Source: Takakia lepidozioides (Eukaryota; Streptophyta; Takakiopsida; Takakiales; Takakiaceae). Taken from it: a stretch of 64,000 nt of DNA. Of this stretch, positions 9,859-19,715 are shown piece after piece. The position numbers and the translations under genes were made by a program. The notes beneath the pieces were generated by a model. It was given only the letters and a program-made list of their open reading frames with translations, ran no database searches and was not told the DNA's origin. Numbering within the stretch: the stretch's first letter is position 1; every line of letters begins with the position of its first letter. The DNA lies in NCBI GenBank assembly GCA_030704615.1, contig CM060734.1:25792001-25856000 (forward strand), in the 5' to 3' direction.

Positions 9859-10022
9859 AAAAAAAAACATGAGCGGACCATTGTGTGTCCATGGAAATAG
9901 GGGTAGGAGGCATGGAAATAGGGTCATGTGAAGTTGGAATGTGGCACCACTAGACTCATCATAGCAATGAAATGCAACATTTTATTGCAAATTTTGTGGC
10001 GAGCCACATCTATACAACTGTC

Positions 10023-10280
10023 CTAAATGTCATAGCCGAAATGGGAACTACTATCCTCCTCTCCTACACCCTCCGAGGAACTTGCCCCACCTGCCTCCTC
10101 ATCCCCCTCATCTCCTAATATCTGAGATGCATCACTTCCACTATGCCTCTCAAAAATACCGTCCTCTCCTTGGGGAACCATCCACCTCACCTCCTGGGAT
10201 TCTTCTGCCTCTTCTCCCCCACTTTCCTCAGCATAATCCAAGACAAATCTACGAGCCTGACGAGCTCTAATAGTTGCTGC
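10023..10280 (-). pseudogene. ParB-like gene, last exon (acidic tail)
   Basis: After an acceptor (CATTTCCAAG) the exon encodes AATIRARQARRFVLDYAEE, then a glutamate/glycine/serine-rich acidic tail ending SSHFGYDI and a stop. Acidic disordered tails are common in transposon proteins and chromatin binders; no fold can be named. It is placed as the 3' end of the ParB-like gene because upstream exons on the same strand (10,988-11,421) continue the exon series begun by the plus-strand gene at 29,149-31,318. This assignment is inference from order and shared exon sequence. Confidence 0.5.
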
Positions 10281-10292
10281 CTTGGAAATGGC

Positions 10293-10905
10293 TAAGTCCC
10301 AGGGGTGGCCTTGCCCGAATCTGGAAATGTGGCACCATTTTTCCAGAGTCGGATACAGGCACTCATGGGACAGCCGTTTTGGGCCCCAACCTGGATATAT
10401 TGCGCCGAATTTCCAGTCTGGGGGGCCAAAATGGCTAAGTCCCTGAGTACCTTCCGATATCATGGGACTTAGCCGTTTTGGGCCCCAAGCATCCATATGG
10501 CGTCGAATTTCCAGTGTGCGGCCGGAAATGGCCAAGTCCCAGGGGTGGCCTTGCCCGAATCTGGAAATGCGGCACCATTTTTCTAGAGTCGGATACAGGC
10601 ACTCATGGGACTTAGCCGTTTTGGGCCCCAACCTGGATATATGGCGCCAAATTTCCAGTCTGGGGGGCCAAAATGGCTAAGTCCCTGAATACCTTCTGAT
10701 GTCATGGACTTAGCCGTTTTGGGCCCCAAGCTAGATATATGGCGCCAAATTTCTAGTGTGCGGCCAGAGATGGCTAAGTCCTAGGGGCAGCCTTGCCCGA
10801 ATCTGGAAATGCGGCGCCATTTTTCCAGAGTCGGATACAGACACTCATGGGACTTAGCCGTTTTGGGCCCCAAGCTGGATATAGGCACTCATGGAACTTA
10901 GCCGC
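10293..10905. repeat. 240-base tandem array with GGCGCC cores, inside a putative intron
   Basis: Units repeat with a period of about 240-242 bases: GGATACAGGCACTCATGGGA recurs at 10,351, 10,591 and (one change) 10,833. Each unit contains GGCGCCAAATTTCCAG or its degenerate forms and GGCTAAGTCC / GGACTTAGCC inverted copies. The array lies between the last two exons of the ParB-like gene copy. Related GGCGCC blocks occur at 22,590-22,985 and 26,850-28,250. Confidence 0.8.
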
Positions 10906-10987
10906 TCATGGGACAACCATTTCCACGCCAAAGAATTGGGTGACATAGAAAATGGGTATGAATGTAATAAGAGCCCAGGAGGTTTAC

Positions 10988-11231
10988 CTGTATAGAAGGC
11001 GCATTGTCGTTTTGTCCGCATTCGGCTGATCGGTGAACTCGTGACTCCTCCGGGCATGCGACATCTCTCGATAGAATAGGTCGGTTTTGAATAGCAAAAA
11101 GTACCTCGTCACATAGTCAGTGAGGCTCTCTGCTCCTGCCGCTATCTTCAGCTTGAACTGGTGGGCTTGGGTGTCCAGCTGCTCTTGCGCATTTGTGGTG
11201 ACATGCGGATAGTCCCCATCAGTCAACATTC
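10988..11231 (-). pseudogene. ParB-like gene copy, penultimate exon
   Basis: Bounded by an acceptor (TTCTTGAAG) and a donor (GTAAACC, 10,981-10,987). It encodes TNAQEQLDTQAHQFKLKIAA, ESLTDYVTRYFLLFKTDLFY and RRSHEFTDQPNADKTT, a helical and mixed-charge segment. The exon length (244) does not match the phase of the exon before it, so one small indel or a misread acceptor is likely. No family recognised. Confidence 0.45.
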
Positions 11232-11295
11232 TTCAAGAAATGTCGGAAATCTACATGATACAAGAGGGGAAGCACCAAAAAAGCTTGAAAACAAC

Positions 11296-11421
11296 CTGAA
11301 ACCACCATGTCATGCGGTTCATCCAGAGGTCAAATGTGGGGTCGGACAGTTTATCAGGTTTTGGGAAGCTCCACATGTCCCGAATACTCTGAGACCCATT
11401 CCAGATTTGGAGCCACCAGGT
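11296..11421 (-). pseudogene. ParB-like gene copy, exon TWWLQIW (42 codons)
   Basis: An exact 126-base exon between acceptor GGTTGGACAG and donor GTTGTTTTC. It encodes TWWLQIWNGSQSIRDMW and DPTFDLWMNRMTWWFQ. The first 22 bases and the intron end match 31,287-31,318, where the plus-strand ParB-like gene has the same exon start (TRWLQIW) before being cut. This shared exon ties the two loci together as copies of one gene. Confidence 0.6.
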
Positions 11422-11479
11422 CTGTCCAACCAACGTGGATATTAGTAAGAGAAATAAGGTAAGGGAACACATTGTTGCA

Positions 11480-12260
11480 TGAAGAGTCCAAGTTGGTTCA
11501 GAATGAGTTTGTGCATTGTATGGGACGGTTTTGAGGTATTGTCTTAATACAATGTCACACGGTCTTCATCATGTTTATTTCTTTTCGTGCTTTGATGGGA
11601 TGGTTTGTATGCGACATGACGTCTCAATCACATCCGCAATGAGATGATCAGTGGCAGTGTGCAGGGGATTGTGTGACATGCAATGCCGTAGTAGGGCCAT
11701 CGTAGCATCTGTCTTGCTATTTGAAGTTAGTAAAAATAGTATTTCACATTTATGAACTACAAATCGCAGCCCCCAAGTCACTGCAACCACTACGAGTGCC
11801 TGCTTCCCAAACCATAGTCGATTAATATGACTAGCAAAGAAGTGCATTTCAAACCTCCAGTTGCATCTGTCACTTCAACTTAAATCACTGCAAGTGGTTT
11901 CCGGAGTTGTCGACACCACTTGCAAGTCGTGAAGGCGACCAGCAGACAACTCACCGCGCCACGTGGTGTGGCCTTAGGCTTGCACGTGGCCAGATCCGGA
12001 ATGCCATGCGAGTCCCTGGAGGCACTAGCTAGTCCTGTCGCTTACTAGGAGTGAAGTACCACGAGAGGTATTGAACAACTTTGCAGTCGTGAAGCCAGCT
12101 AGCCGAAAACATTCTAATAACCGTGCCACGTGGCGGTGCCAACAGTGTGCACGTGCCCATCGCAGTTTGCCCTACGTAGTTGTTGAAACAACTTGCCAGT
12201 TATTTCATCAACTAGTGGTCAGTATTCGTGTAGCATTAAATCATAACTATACACCTGGGT
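11480..12260. other. spacer with a duplicated CACGTGG-type block, no gene recognised
   Basis: Holds a short minus-strand frame (11,575-11,847) without recognisable domains. Two related blocks at about 11,900-11,990 and 12,075-12,160 share GCAGTCGTGAAG / GCAAGTCGTGAAG and a GCCACGTGG box. Possibly the interior of the transposon unit around the ParB-like gene copy. Confidence 0.35.
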
Positions 12261-12985
12261 TGTCGCGGCCCCTTGCCTTGAGGGCAGGGGGTCGGGACAC
12301 AAGAGGGGCTGCCCCTGTGGTGGGGGCAGTGGCAACAATAGGTACGGGGGCTGAAGCACCCTTGAGTGCCCAAGGCACTCAAGGAGGCGGAGGCGCTCAC
12401 TAGGTGGAACCCCGCACACCGGGTTGCGGCGGGGGTGGGTCCACGAGCGGTGGTGGTAGCTTAGTGGGTCTTAGTGGGGGTGGCATAGGACTCACCATGG
12501 GGCGGAGACCTTGTGGTGGGAGTCCTGGGGAGTCTTGGGACTCATCACGGTCCAATGGGGGCGTGGTGGGTGGGCCAAGACTCACCGCGACTCATCACCG
12601 GGAATCGAGGGTCTTCGTGGTGGTTCGCCATAAAATGACTGGGTTGTTTGTGAAACCCCCGCGGACAGTCCCAAAAGTATATATAGGGAGTAGTAACCCC
12701 GAGAACGGTGCAAGCCCGTTGGTGACAAAAAACTAGTGAGTAAGCGTGTGAGCCGGAAAGCGACCAAGGTGTGGGGAGTTGTTCCGGACTGCCAACAATC
12801 AAAGGGAATTTCCACTAGGCCCAAAGTGAGTGAGGGTCTTGTGGAGGAGCAAAGGGGGACCGTTATGTCCCGGTGAGCAGCCGAAGCTCCGAGTTGGCCC
12901 GGCGGCCAGTTTGGGAGTTAGGCACGCGCATCAAAGCGAGTAACTATGACATGAAGGGGAGCTTACCGAAGTGAGGTGCGCAACA
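12261..12985 (+). mobile_element. solo LTR of family S, copy 1
   Basis: Starts TGTCGCGGCC and ends TGCGCAACA (family consensus CGCGACA), so the ends form a short inverted repeat. Flanks TGGGT and TGTGT agree at four of five bases, as expected for an old target duplication. Same family as 15,924-16,645 and 34,945-35,652. No internal region is attached, so it is a solo LTR. Confidence 0.8.
12678..12685 (+). promoter_or_regulatory. TATA box of S-family LTR copy 1
   Basis: TATATATAGGGAG, conserved at the same LTR position at 16,341 and 35,360. It marks the likely U3 promoter and places the R region just downstream. Confidence 0.6.
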
Positions 12986-13102
12986 TGTGTGAAGCAGTGT
13001 GGGTATGACACGTGTCTTGCCTCCAAGAGAACATGTGCAGTTCCGGCACATAGCTACGCGGCAGTATGTCCGCAGTGAAGACCGTGGCGAAGTCGCACCC
13101 CC

Positions 13103-14256
13103 CGGTGCGACTCCTTCTTATTCTTTACAAGAAAGATTAAGAGATTTGGTACAGAAAGTAGATCAGCCTCAAGGGGAAAGGTTGGAGGTGATTCCATGGG
13201 TAAAAGATTTAACAAAAATCTTTGATCAGAGTTGGCACGGTACACCAAGAGCAGGAACTCCAGTTTATGAAACACCAGCCAAGGAAGGAGAGGAGGATGA
13301 GGCAGAGCCAACAGAGAGTTCATACTCTCCAACACCACTTCAATTGAGTTATATGAGCGAGGAAGAAGAAATCCAAGATAAAAACTTGGAAGATGAAAAC
13401 AGGGATAAAAACTTGGAGGACGAAGAGTATGAAGACGTAGACCCAACAGTTCATGTTGGTATTGCAACCAGGACATCCCAACTTGTTGGACCAAGATCAA
13501 GTGACACACTTGGATCACTGGCCAACAAAGGTGTCGGCTCAGGGGGATCAGGCAAGCAGCTTGGATTTGGCTCTGGGGGGACAGGGAGTGTGGGAAGTAC
13601 TGCAACTGGAACTGGGGGTACTGCAAACACAGGGGGGCCTGTAGCATGAATTGCTCAGGGGTCAACACTTGGTGGGGGTTCAACCACTACCACATCGGGT
13701 CCTCAAGGACCAACACCTACAGGAGGTCCAGCACCAGCCACAGGGCCACAGATGGCAGTAATAGCTGCAACTCGGGCGAAGCCACCTTTTCCTATATACG
13801 CAGGAAAAGGAGATCCTGATGTACACATCAACCAATTTGAGCACATGTGTATAGTGAACAATGAGAATGGTGAAGATGCAAAACTGAGATTATTTCCTTG
13901 TTCACTTATCAAGAAATCAAGTGAGTGGTATGCTCGATTTCCTGATAATCATTTTCTAACTTGAAATGGCCTTAGTACATTCCGGAATAGGTTCAAGACA
14001 AGCAAAACTGAGGACGAGGTGTATAGTAGTCTACAACAGTTGAGACAAAAGAAGCATGAAACTATTGAAGAATATCTGGAGAAGATGGAATTAATGGTCA
14101 GGAAGTTGGCTGATGTGCCACCAGCAGGTCTACAAAAGACTTGGTTTGTGAGTGGACTGAGACATGAGTTACAAAAGAAAGTGGATATGTTACCCAAAAA
14201 TATAGTGGAAGAGGCATTTGAAACAGCCAACACCATTGATTCTGGTTCTGTCTAAT
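13103..14256 (+). pseudogene. G3 gag, main segment with capsid domain
   Basis: Continues G3 gag after the insertion: TPSYSLQERLRDLV, an acidic region, a glycine-rich low-complexity stretch, then the retrotransposon gag domain with PPFPIYAGKGDPDVHINQFE, LRLFPCSLIKKSSEWYARFP, DEVYSSLQQLRQKKHETIEE and LQKTWFVSGLRHELQKKVD. Stops occur at 13,647 and in the block NHFLT (TGG to TGA at about 13,964). Homology to G5 gag ends at about 14,235, before the zinc knuckles. Capsid proteins of this family form the virus-like particle. Confidence 0.8.
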
Positions 14257-15150
14257 AGCGATATGTTCATTGTTCTACATATATCATGCAATGCATACTT
14301 GAATCTAAGACCTCCACGTTATAACATTTCTATGTATCACAAAAGCAATCTAAATATATATATATATATACATAGAAAGATTTCCTTCAAGTTCCTTCAA
14401 GTTCATTCTAAGGGGGTCTCTCTTGTGACGCCGGGGAGTTGCAACCTCCACAACCTTAGTGCCCAGCCCCAGCCCCAGCCCCAGCGTCGTTGCTGTTGTT
14501 GCACCCCCCACCCGCCAGGCGTCCCAAGCGACGTCCTTGTGATGACCTAAGCTGACCACAACACCATTGCGACCCCCTGTGGCGACACCATTGCGACCCC
14601 CTGGCGTCGCAACGTTGGGCGTCCCAGCGCGGGGCGCCCCCAGCGACGCTTTTGTGAAGTTGAGGGCCGCAAAGCCCAAAAAAAAATAATACAAACTCCC
14701 ACTGTGGTGATGCTGTTGCAACGCCCTGGTGTCGCAGAGGCGCTGGGGCGCCCTTAGTGACGCTTTTGCGACGCCGAGGCGTCGCCCTTAGTGATAGTGA
14801 CGCTTTTGCACGCCGAGGCGTCGCAACGTCCAATTATTTTTTATAATTTTTTGGATTTCCGACGCCAGGGCGTCGCAAGAAAAAAATCCGTCGCAGCGAG
14901 GGCCCTCTTTCCCCCTTCATGCCACCTTACGACGGCTGGGCATCGTAATGGTGTCGCAGCGGGGGATTGCGACGCCGGGGCGTCGCAAAAAAGGGCCGCG
15001 GGCTCAGTGTCGCGGGCTCAGCGCCGCGCGGGGCGTGGGGGCGCAGCTGGCGTCGCAAACCCCCCCCATTTGTTGTAGTGATTTTGGGTACCACATCATC
15101 GTTCATTTGAGGTGTGGGCTTTCTATATGTTCAATGACTCCAGCGCCAAG
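14257..15150. other. GACGCC/GGCGTC-rich non-coding block, probably hAT 5' region
   Basis: After a short AT microsatellite (about 14,352-14,372), 14,410-15,070 is filled with short inverted motifs GACGCC...GGCGTCGC at irregular spacing (for example CGACGCCGAGGCGTCGC near 14,772). Frames across it are low-complexity by-products. It directly precedes the hAT coding sequence, so it may be its subterminal repeat zone or a separate foldback element. Confidence 0.45.
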
Positions 15151-15165
15151 GTAGATGTGCAGCGG

Positions 15166-15923
15166 CCCTAACTTATGAGGTGTGTCATGTGCCATTCTAG
15201 TGGATCTGCTCAGAGCTCTCAAAGCTCAACTAAATCCCGTAAGGGTTTGGTATCTTACAATCCTGATCATGGAATCACTACTATGAAAAAGCATGTATCT
15301 AATGAGCATGGGCCTGAACTTTTGAAGTAGAAGGCACATAGAAAATGTCTCCTAGAGCAGACGCTAGCCACCAAACGACAAAAAACGAAGAAGAGAGAAT
15401 CAGTAACTCCATCTGCCATAACATCTTTTTTTGGATCTGCTAAGCCTTACAGGCAGGACAACCCTGCTCAGATACGTTTCATTGAGGATTTAGTGCTTAT
15501 GATTGCTAAGGGCTACATGCCTTTGTCTGCAATAGAGAATCCATGGTTGAGGCGGCTGGTTATGCGTCAATGTGGTCAAGTGGTATTTCCTACCAGGAAG
15601 CAACTTGTGAAGGAACATCTTCCTAATTTGTTGGAGAAAACTATGGAACGGTATGTGCTGCCTTGCATTGCACAAGCTGTTACCGTGACAACTACCTTTG
15701 ATTTGTGGATGAGTAGATCTGGATGTGATACTTTTGCCGTTGTCATCAACTTCATCAATGAAGTGTGGATTCCAAGTCACATAACTATTGGCTTGTTTGA
15801 GGCACCCGACACTTGTGGAACAACTCTTGCCCAACAGGTGAAGGCCCTCTTGGCAGAGTACAACTTGACAAACAAAGTGGTGGCATATGTGAAAGATGAA
15901 GGCGCCAATTTGGCACCCTTACT
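15166..15923 (+). pseudogene. hAT-family transposase, N-terminal half
   Basis: The frame starts with a BED-type zinc finger (CVMCH, then TTMKKHVSNEH), one amber stop, a basic linker (KRQKTKKRESVTP), and then the hAT region from 15,493: GYMPLSAIENPWLRRLV, TTTFDLWMSRSGCDTFAVVI and AYVKDEGANLAPL. The TFDLW and KDEG..N blocks are characteristic of plant hAT transposases, and the first catalytic aspartate lies in DLWMS. The S-family LTR at 15,924 cuts the gene, so the dimerisation C-terminus is missing. It would have catalysed cut-and-paste transposition in the nucleus. Confidence 0.85.
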
Positions 15924-16645
15924 TGTCGCGGCCCTTTGCCTTCAGGGCAGGGGGTTGGGACACAAGAGGGGTTGCCCTTGTGGTGGGGGCAATGGCAACA
16001 ATAGGTACGGGGGTTGAAGCACCCTTGAGTGCCCAAGGCACTCAAGGAGGCGGAGGCGCTCACTAGGTGGAGCCCCGCACACCGGGTTGCGGTGGGGGTG
16101 GTTCCACGAGGGGTGGTGGTAGCTTAGTGGGTCTTAGTGGGGGTGGCATAGGACTCACCATGGGGCGGAGACCTTGTGGTGGGAGTCGTGGGGAGTCTTG
16201 GGACTCATCATGGTCCGATGGGGCCGTGGTGGGTGGGCCAAGACTCACCGCGACTCATCACCGGGAATCGAGGGTCTTCGTGGTGGTTCACCATAAAATG
16301 GCTGGGTTGTTTGTGAAACCCCCATGGACAGTCACAGAAGTATATATAGGGAGTAGTAACCCCGAGAACAGTGCAAGCCCGTTGGTGACCAAAAACTAGT
16401 GAGTAATCGTGCGAGCCGGAAAGCGACCAAGGTGTGGGGAGCTGTTCTGCCATCAACCAAAGGGAATTTCCACTAGGCCCAAATTGAGCGAGGGTCCTGT
16501 GGAGGAGTAAAGGGGGGGACCGTTATGTCCCGGTGAGCAGCCGAAGCTCCGAGTTGGCCCGGCGGCCAGTTTGGGAGTTAGGCGTGCACATCAAAACGAG
16601 TAACTATAACCTGAAGGGGAGCTTACCGAAGTGAGGTACGCGACA
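15924..16645 (+). repeat. S-family 5' LTR, copy 2
   Basis: Starts TGTCGCGG, ends ACGCGACA, with a TATATATAGG box at 16,341. A tRNA-Met-type primer site follows at 16,648. It inserted in the hAT gene after CCCTTACT. About 720 bases, closely similar to copy 1 over its whole length. Confidence 0.85.
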
Positions 16646-16647
16646 CG

Positions 16648-16659
16648 TGGTATCAGAGC
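16648..16659 (+). other. primer binding site, initiator tRNA-Met type
   Basis: TGGTATCAGAGC, the standard plant retrotransposon primer site complementary to the 3' end of initiator tRNA-Met, two bases after the LTR end. Confidence 0.9.
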
Positions 16660-16700
16660 TTAGAGTTCAGTAAGCGATCGTCCTTGAGATTGGCCTCATC

Positions 16701-17690
16701 ATGGGGTTGGGCAAGACAAAGCAAAAGCGGAACGGCCCAAAAGATGATGATCCTGGTGAGCCCGGTGGGGGCGACGTGCACCGAAGCGGCAATTGGAAGA
16801 GACGATTTATGCTTCTGAAAGCGAGGCCGCTCAAGAACGGGAGGAATTTTTGGGTCCAGAGCCCGAGGACTTCCCAGAGGCTCCGCCAGACCAACAGATG
16901 TCTCCCATGCCAGCCGCCTTTTGGGAAGGGTGTTGGCGCAGTTTGGGGCGGACGTTGAAAGACGTGTTTGAAGGCGGCTAATACCATTCCACTAAGGCAA
17001 AGTTTAAGGTGACGCCTAAGGAACCTGGCACCCGCCCTTCTAGGGCGTCCGAAATCGGAAGCACTCAACACCTGGCTCTTGGAGCTAGAAGCATACTTTC
17101 GGGCGGCCAAGTTGAGTGACAGGAATCGGGTGGGACGTGACTCCCACCTATTTGAGAGGCTATGCTCAACAATGGTGGCAAAAACGCCTTCATGATCAAG
17201 GTCCAAACCCAGACCTTGAGCTGGAGTGGGTTCAAGGAACTTATGAAAATGCAGTTTGTGCACCTCAACGCGTCCTGGCTCGCCCGGACAAGATGAGGAA
17301 TTTGAAGCACAAACGGATGACATTCGGGGATATGTTCAGGCTTTCAATGTGTTGTTGCTCGAAGTCGCGGATATGGCGAAACCAGAAATGGTCTTCAACT
17401 TTGTGGCGGGACTGGCCCCATGGGCCAGACGGAAGTTGGAGGAGAAGCCACCTAAGACTTTGAATGAGGCAATTGAAAGGGTTGAATGTTTCTCGGATGT
17501 CCCTAGGGGCAAAAGACAAGGCCGTACGGAGCTGAACCACAAGAAGACCTGGCGGGAGGGTGACTCCTTCCGACCGGAAAAGAAGTGGGATAGGCCACGC
17601 GGCGACAATGGCACATGGAAATCGAAGGGAGGGCCTCTTGGGGGGTGCACTCTTTATAAAATGTCCGTATCACGTGCGTTCGCCGCCTAA
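16701..17690 (+). pseudogene. S-family gag, frameshifted
   Basis: Gag of the S element in three frames. It starts at 16,701 (MGLGKTKQKRNGPKDDD), then an acidic region (PEPEDFPEAPPDQQ), then the gag domain: LNTWLLELEAYFRAAKLSD, a shift, YLRGYAQQWWQKRLHD, and from 17,256 DIRGYVQAFNVLLLEVADMA, MVFNFVAGLAPWARRKLEE and LNEAIERVECF. This is the Retrotrans_gag pattern of chromovirus-like elements. The basic tail WREGDSFRPEKKWDRPRG is present, but homology stops near 17,690 before any zinc knuckle or pol. A pol fragment that could belong to the same family is at 31,319. Confidence 0.8.
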
Positions 17691-17965
17691 TAAAAAAACC
17701 CCCTGTATACGGGTCCTTGGATCATTTATACCCCCTTTGTACATACATTTTGAAGATTATAAAACCCCCTCTTGTAAATATATAGAAATTTGTAATCTTT
17801 AAAAAGTACCCGCTTCTATATGTATATTTCCCTTTTCAATCATTAAAAAATACTCTCAAATATGTACACGTATGTTTTTATATTATATCAAGTTATTAAT
17901 TTAAAAACAGAATAAAATCTAATGAATTAATAAAAAAATATCTGTTTGCCCTCGATAAAATTATC
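17691..17965. other. AT-rich spacer
   Basis: Strongly AT-rich (homopolymer A and ATATA motifs), unlike its neighbours. No frame or known repeat recognised. It separates the truncated S element from a LINE-type scrap. Confidence 0.4.
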
Positions 17966-18160
17966 AAAGACTTGGAGTGGAATCTCACTTTGAACAATAA
18001 ACAGATGCAGAGAGGAAAGGGACATTGTCAATGCCCGATGTGCAAGAGGCCTGAAGAAAGTTTCCATTTTCTAATACACAGTCCTTGGTATTTTCATCAG
18101 AGAGTGACCCTCTTGAGGACCATCAAGACCTTAGTCACTGCACCTTTGTTCATCAACTAG
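17966..18160 (+). pseudogene. LINE reverse transcriptase zinc-binding scrap
   Basis: A short frame with LEWNLTLNNKQMQRGKGHC, CPMCKRPEESFHFLIHSPW, i.e. a C-x2-C...H-x3-H/C arrangement like the zinc-binding module after the RT domain of plant LINE ORF2. Ends at a stop after LVTAPLFIN. Only this module is visible. Confidence 0.4.
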
Positions 18161-18317
18161 GACAGTTTTCTGAACTTGTTCTACAGTTTCAACCTTTGCA
18201 AGGTCCAATTATGTTCAAAACCTACTGTTGAGAATTCCTCTCCGAAAAGATTTCATGCACCTTTGTTGCCACTGTCGGAGTCCAACCTGACTCGCAGCTG
18301 GCAGAGAATGCATTCAA

Positions 18318-18450
18318 TTAGGTGACAAGCATTTCATTGCAGCAGTACTCCCCACAAGAACAAACACCATTTTGGAAGCGGTTGGCATCCCGTACAACAA
18401 TCTCTCGCTTAGCTATCTTTGAGATGAACGTGAAAATCCACTGATAATAA
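18318..18450 (-). pseudogene. DYW domain, C-terminal end
   Basis: The minus-strand frame encodes FISKIAKREIVVRDANRF followed by QNGVCSCGEYC, the end of a DYW deaminase domain of a plant PPR protein. The usual final W is replaced by C and the frame runs on to a stop. The piece in front of it (LRVC-DCH) is found at 19,245-19,280, about 700 bases away, so the domain is split by foreign sequence that includes an ALMT-like exon. Confidence 0.75.
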
Positions 18451-18849
18451 GAAGGTGGAAGGCAATGGTTGTGAGGGTAAAAGCATAGCCCCATTGATCC
18501 TTTAGGGGTGGTATTCATTTCAAGAAGCGAAAGACTACACCCCCGATGAAAACACATAAGATCTGCACACACCAGATGTTACGTTATGATGGACATTCAA
18601 GCTTGCAAATATGACTATAAAGATTGTAGAGAAAAGGCGTAAAGAATCCTTTGCACACCAATTCTACACCTATAGGAACACATTCAAGCTTAAGATGCAT
18701 GGTGAACAAAGTAGGAGGAGGGAACTAAATGACATAACCTACACAACTGCATTTAGTGGGGCTGCCTCCACACACAGAAACATGTCAAAGAGATTATTCT
18801 TGACTCCCTAAAAAGCATGGAAGTCGCAAATGAAGTGAGATTGTCTTAC

Positions 18850-19092
18850 CACATAAAACGGATAAATAGATTTCCCTAGTAGTGGCCCCGAGTTGATTCA
18901 AAACAATAGCTATGGCGACCGCTGCCAAAGTTCCCAAGACCCGATTTAACCCATTACTGACATAGAGGCCAATATTACTCTCATAAATAAGATCAGTTGT
19001 TAAAACAGCCCATAGTGCAATTGATGAAATTCCATCACATGGAGGTGGAAAAGATACAACACAAAATATAGTAGCCATACCAGCAGTTAATC
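18850..19092 (-). pseudogene. ALMT-like membrane transporter exon
   Basis: A 243-base exon with acceptor GTTTGTAG and donor GTAAGAC on the minus strand. It encodes SIALWAVLTTDLIYESNIG and NGLNRVLGTLAAVAIAIVLN. The WAVLT...KGLNR-GLGT pattern is the conserved N-terminal membrane part of plant aluminium-activated malate transporters (anion channels of plasma membrane or tonoplast). No neighbouring ALMT exons are seen, so it is a captured single exon. Family assignment is by eye. Confidence 0.6.
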
Positions 19093-19189
19093 CTACAAAC
19101 ATCAAACTATCTTATGTTAGACATGTTTATCCTTAAGACCTAATGTTATCATTTATGTAACCATAATCCACTCATGAAAAAACATCATG

Positions 19190-19715
19190 TCAAAGATAAA
19201 TAACTCTAGCATTATGACAGTCGCAACCTTAATCCATTTTAAAGCAGGCTATGTGGCAGTCACACACACCCGAAGGTTCTTGATGATCCCCAAAGGCATC
19301 CCAGAGGTTGTGTTGATAAGACCAAAAGCAATGGCCAGCTTCTCATTGTGGTGTCAAAGAGACGATTCTTTAAGCTCTTCCTCAACATCATGCAATGCAA
19401 AGCGTGGGCTTCACTCCTTCGCACATCATTTGCTCATAGGTCTCCAAAGCCTCCATCCCGTGCCCTTGCTGTGCATATCCTGCAATCATCGCACTCCACG
19501 ACAACACATCTCGTTCAGCCATACTGTCGAACATGCCCTTCATACATTTCCACGAGGGTATTGTTCATAATGACATTTGATACAATTGCAGCTCTGACAA
19601 TGTCGCCATGGACCTCTTTGCCATTTTCCAGAGCTGCCAGGCTTGCACATGCATTGCAAATGCACACAAATGTGATGTGGTCGAGCTTCACCCCTTCCCC
19701 CATCATTTGATCATA
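19190..19715 (-). pseudogene. PPR-E/DYW protein fragment (PLS type)
   Basis: Minus-strand pieces in several frames: [105 protein letters not shown] and KNLRVC then CDCHIAC. These are PPR repeats followed by the E and DYW region of an organelle RNA-editing factor. PPR repeats are linked directly to the E/DYW region with a shortened middle. Frame changes and stops show a pseudogene. A 2.6 kb solo LTR interrupts it at 19,716; the upstream codons (LALETY) continue at 22,342-22,366. Confidence 0.8.

Noticed and set aside
10023-10631. Single 202-codon minus-strand frame
   Set aside because: The first 115 or so codons are the 240-base GGCGCC array, read as intron. Only the part after the acceptor at 10,280 is kept as an exon.
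12071-12824. Glycine- and proline-rich frames in both directions, repeated at 16,067 and 35,089
   Set aside because: They lie in the three S-family LTRs and reflect GC-rich U3 sequence conserved as DNA, on opposite strands at once.
14350-15154. Several alanine/arginine-rich frames
   Set aside because: Products of the GACGCC/GGCGTC repeats, in all phases, without domain.
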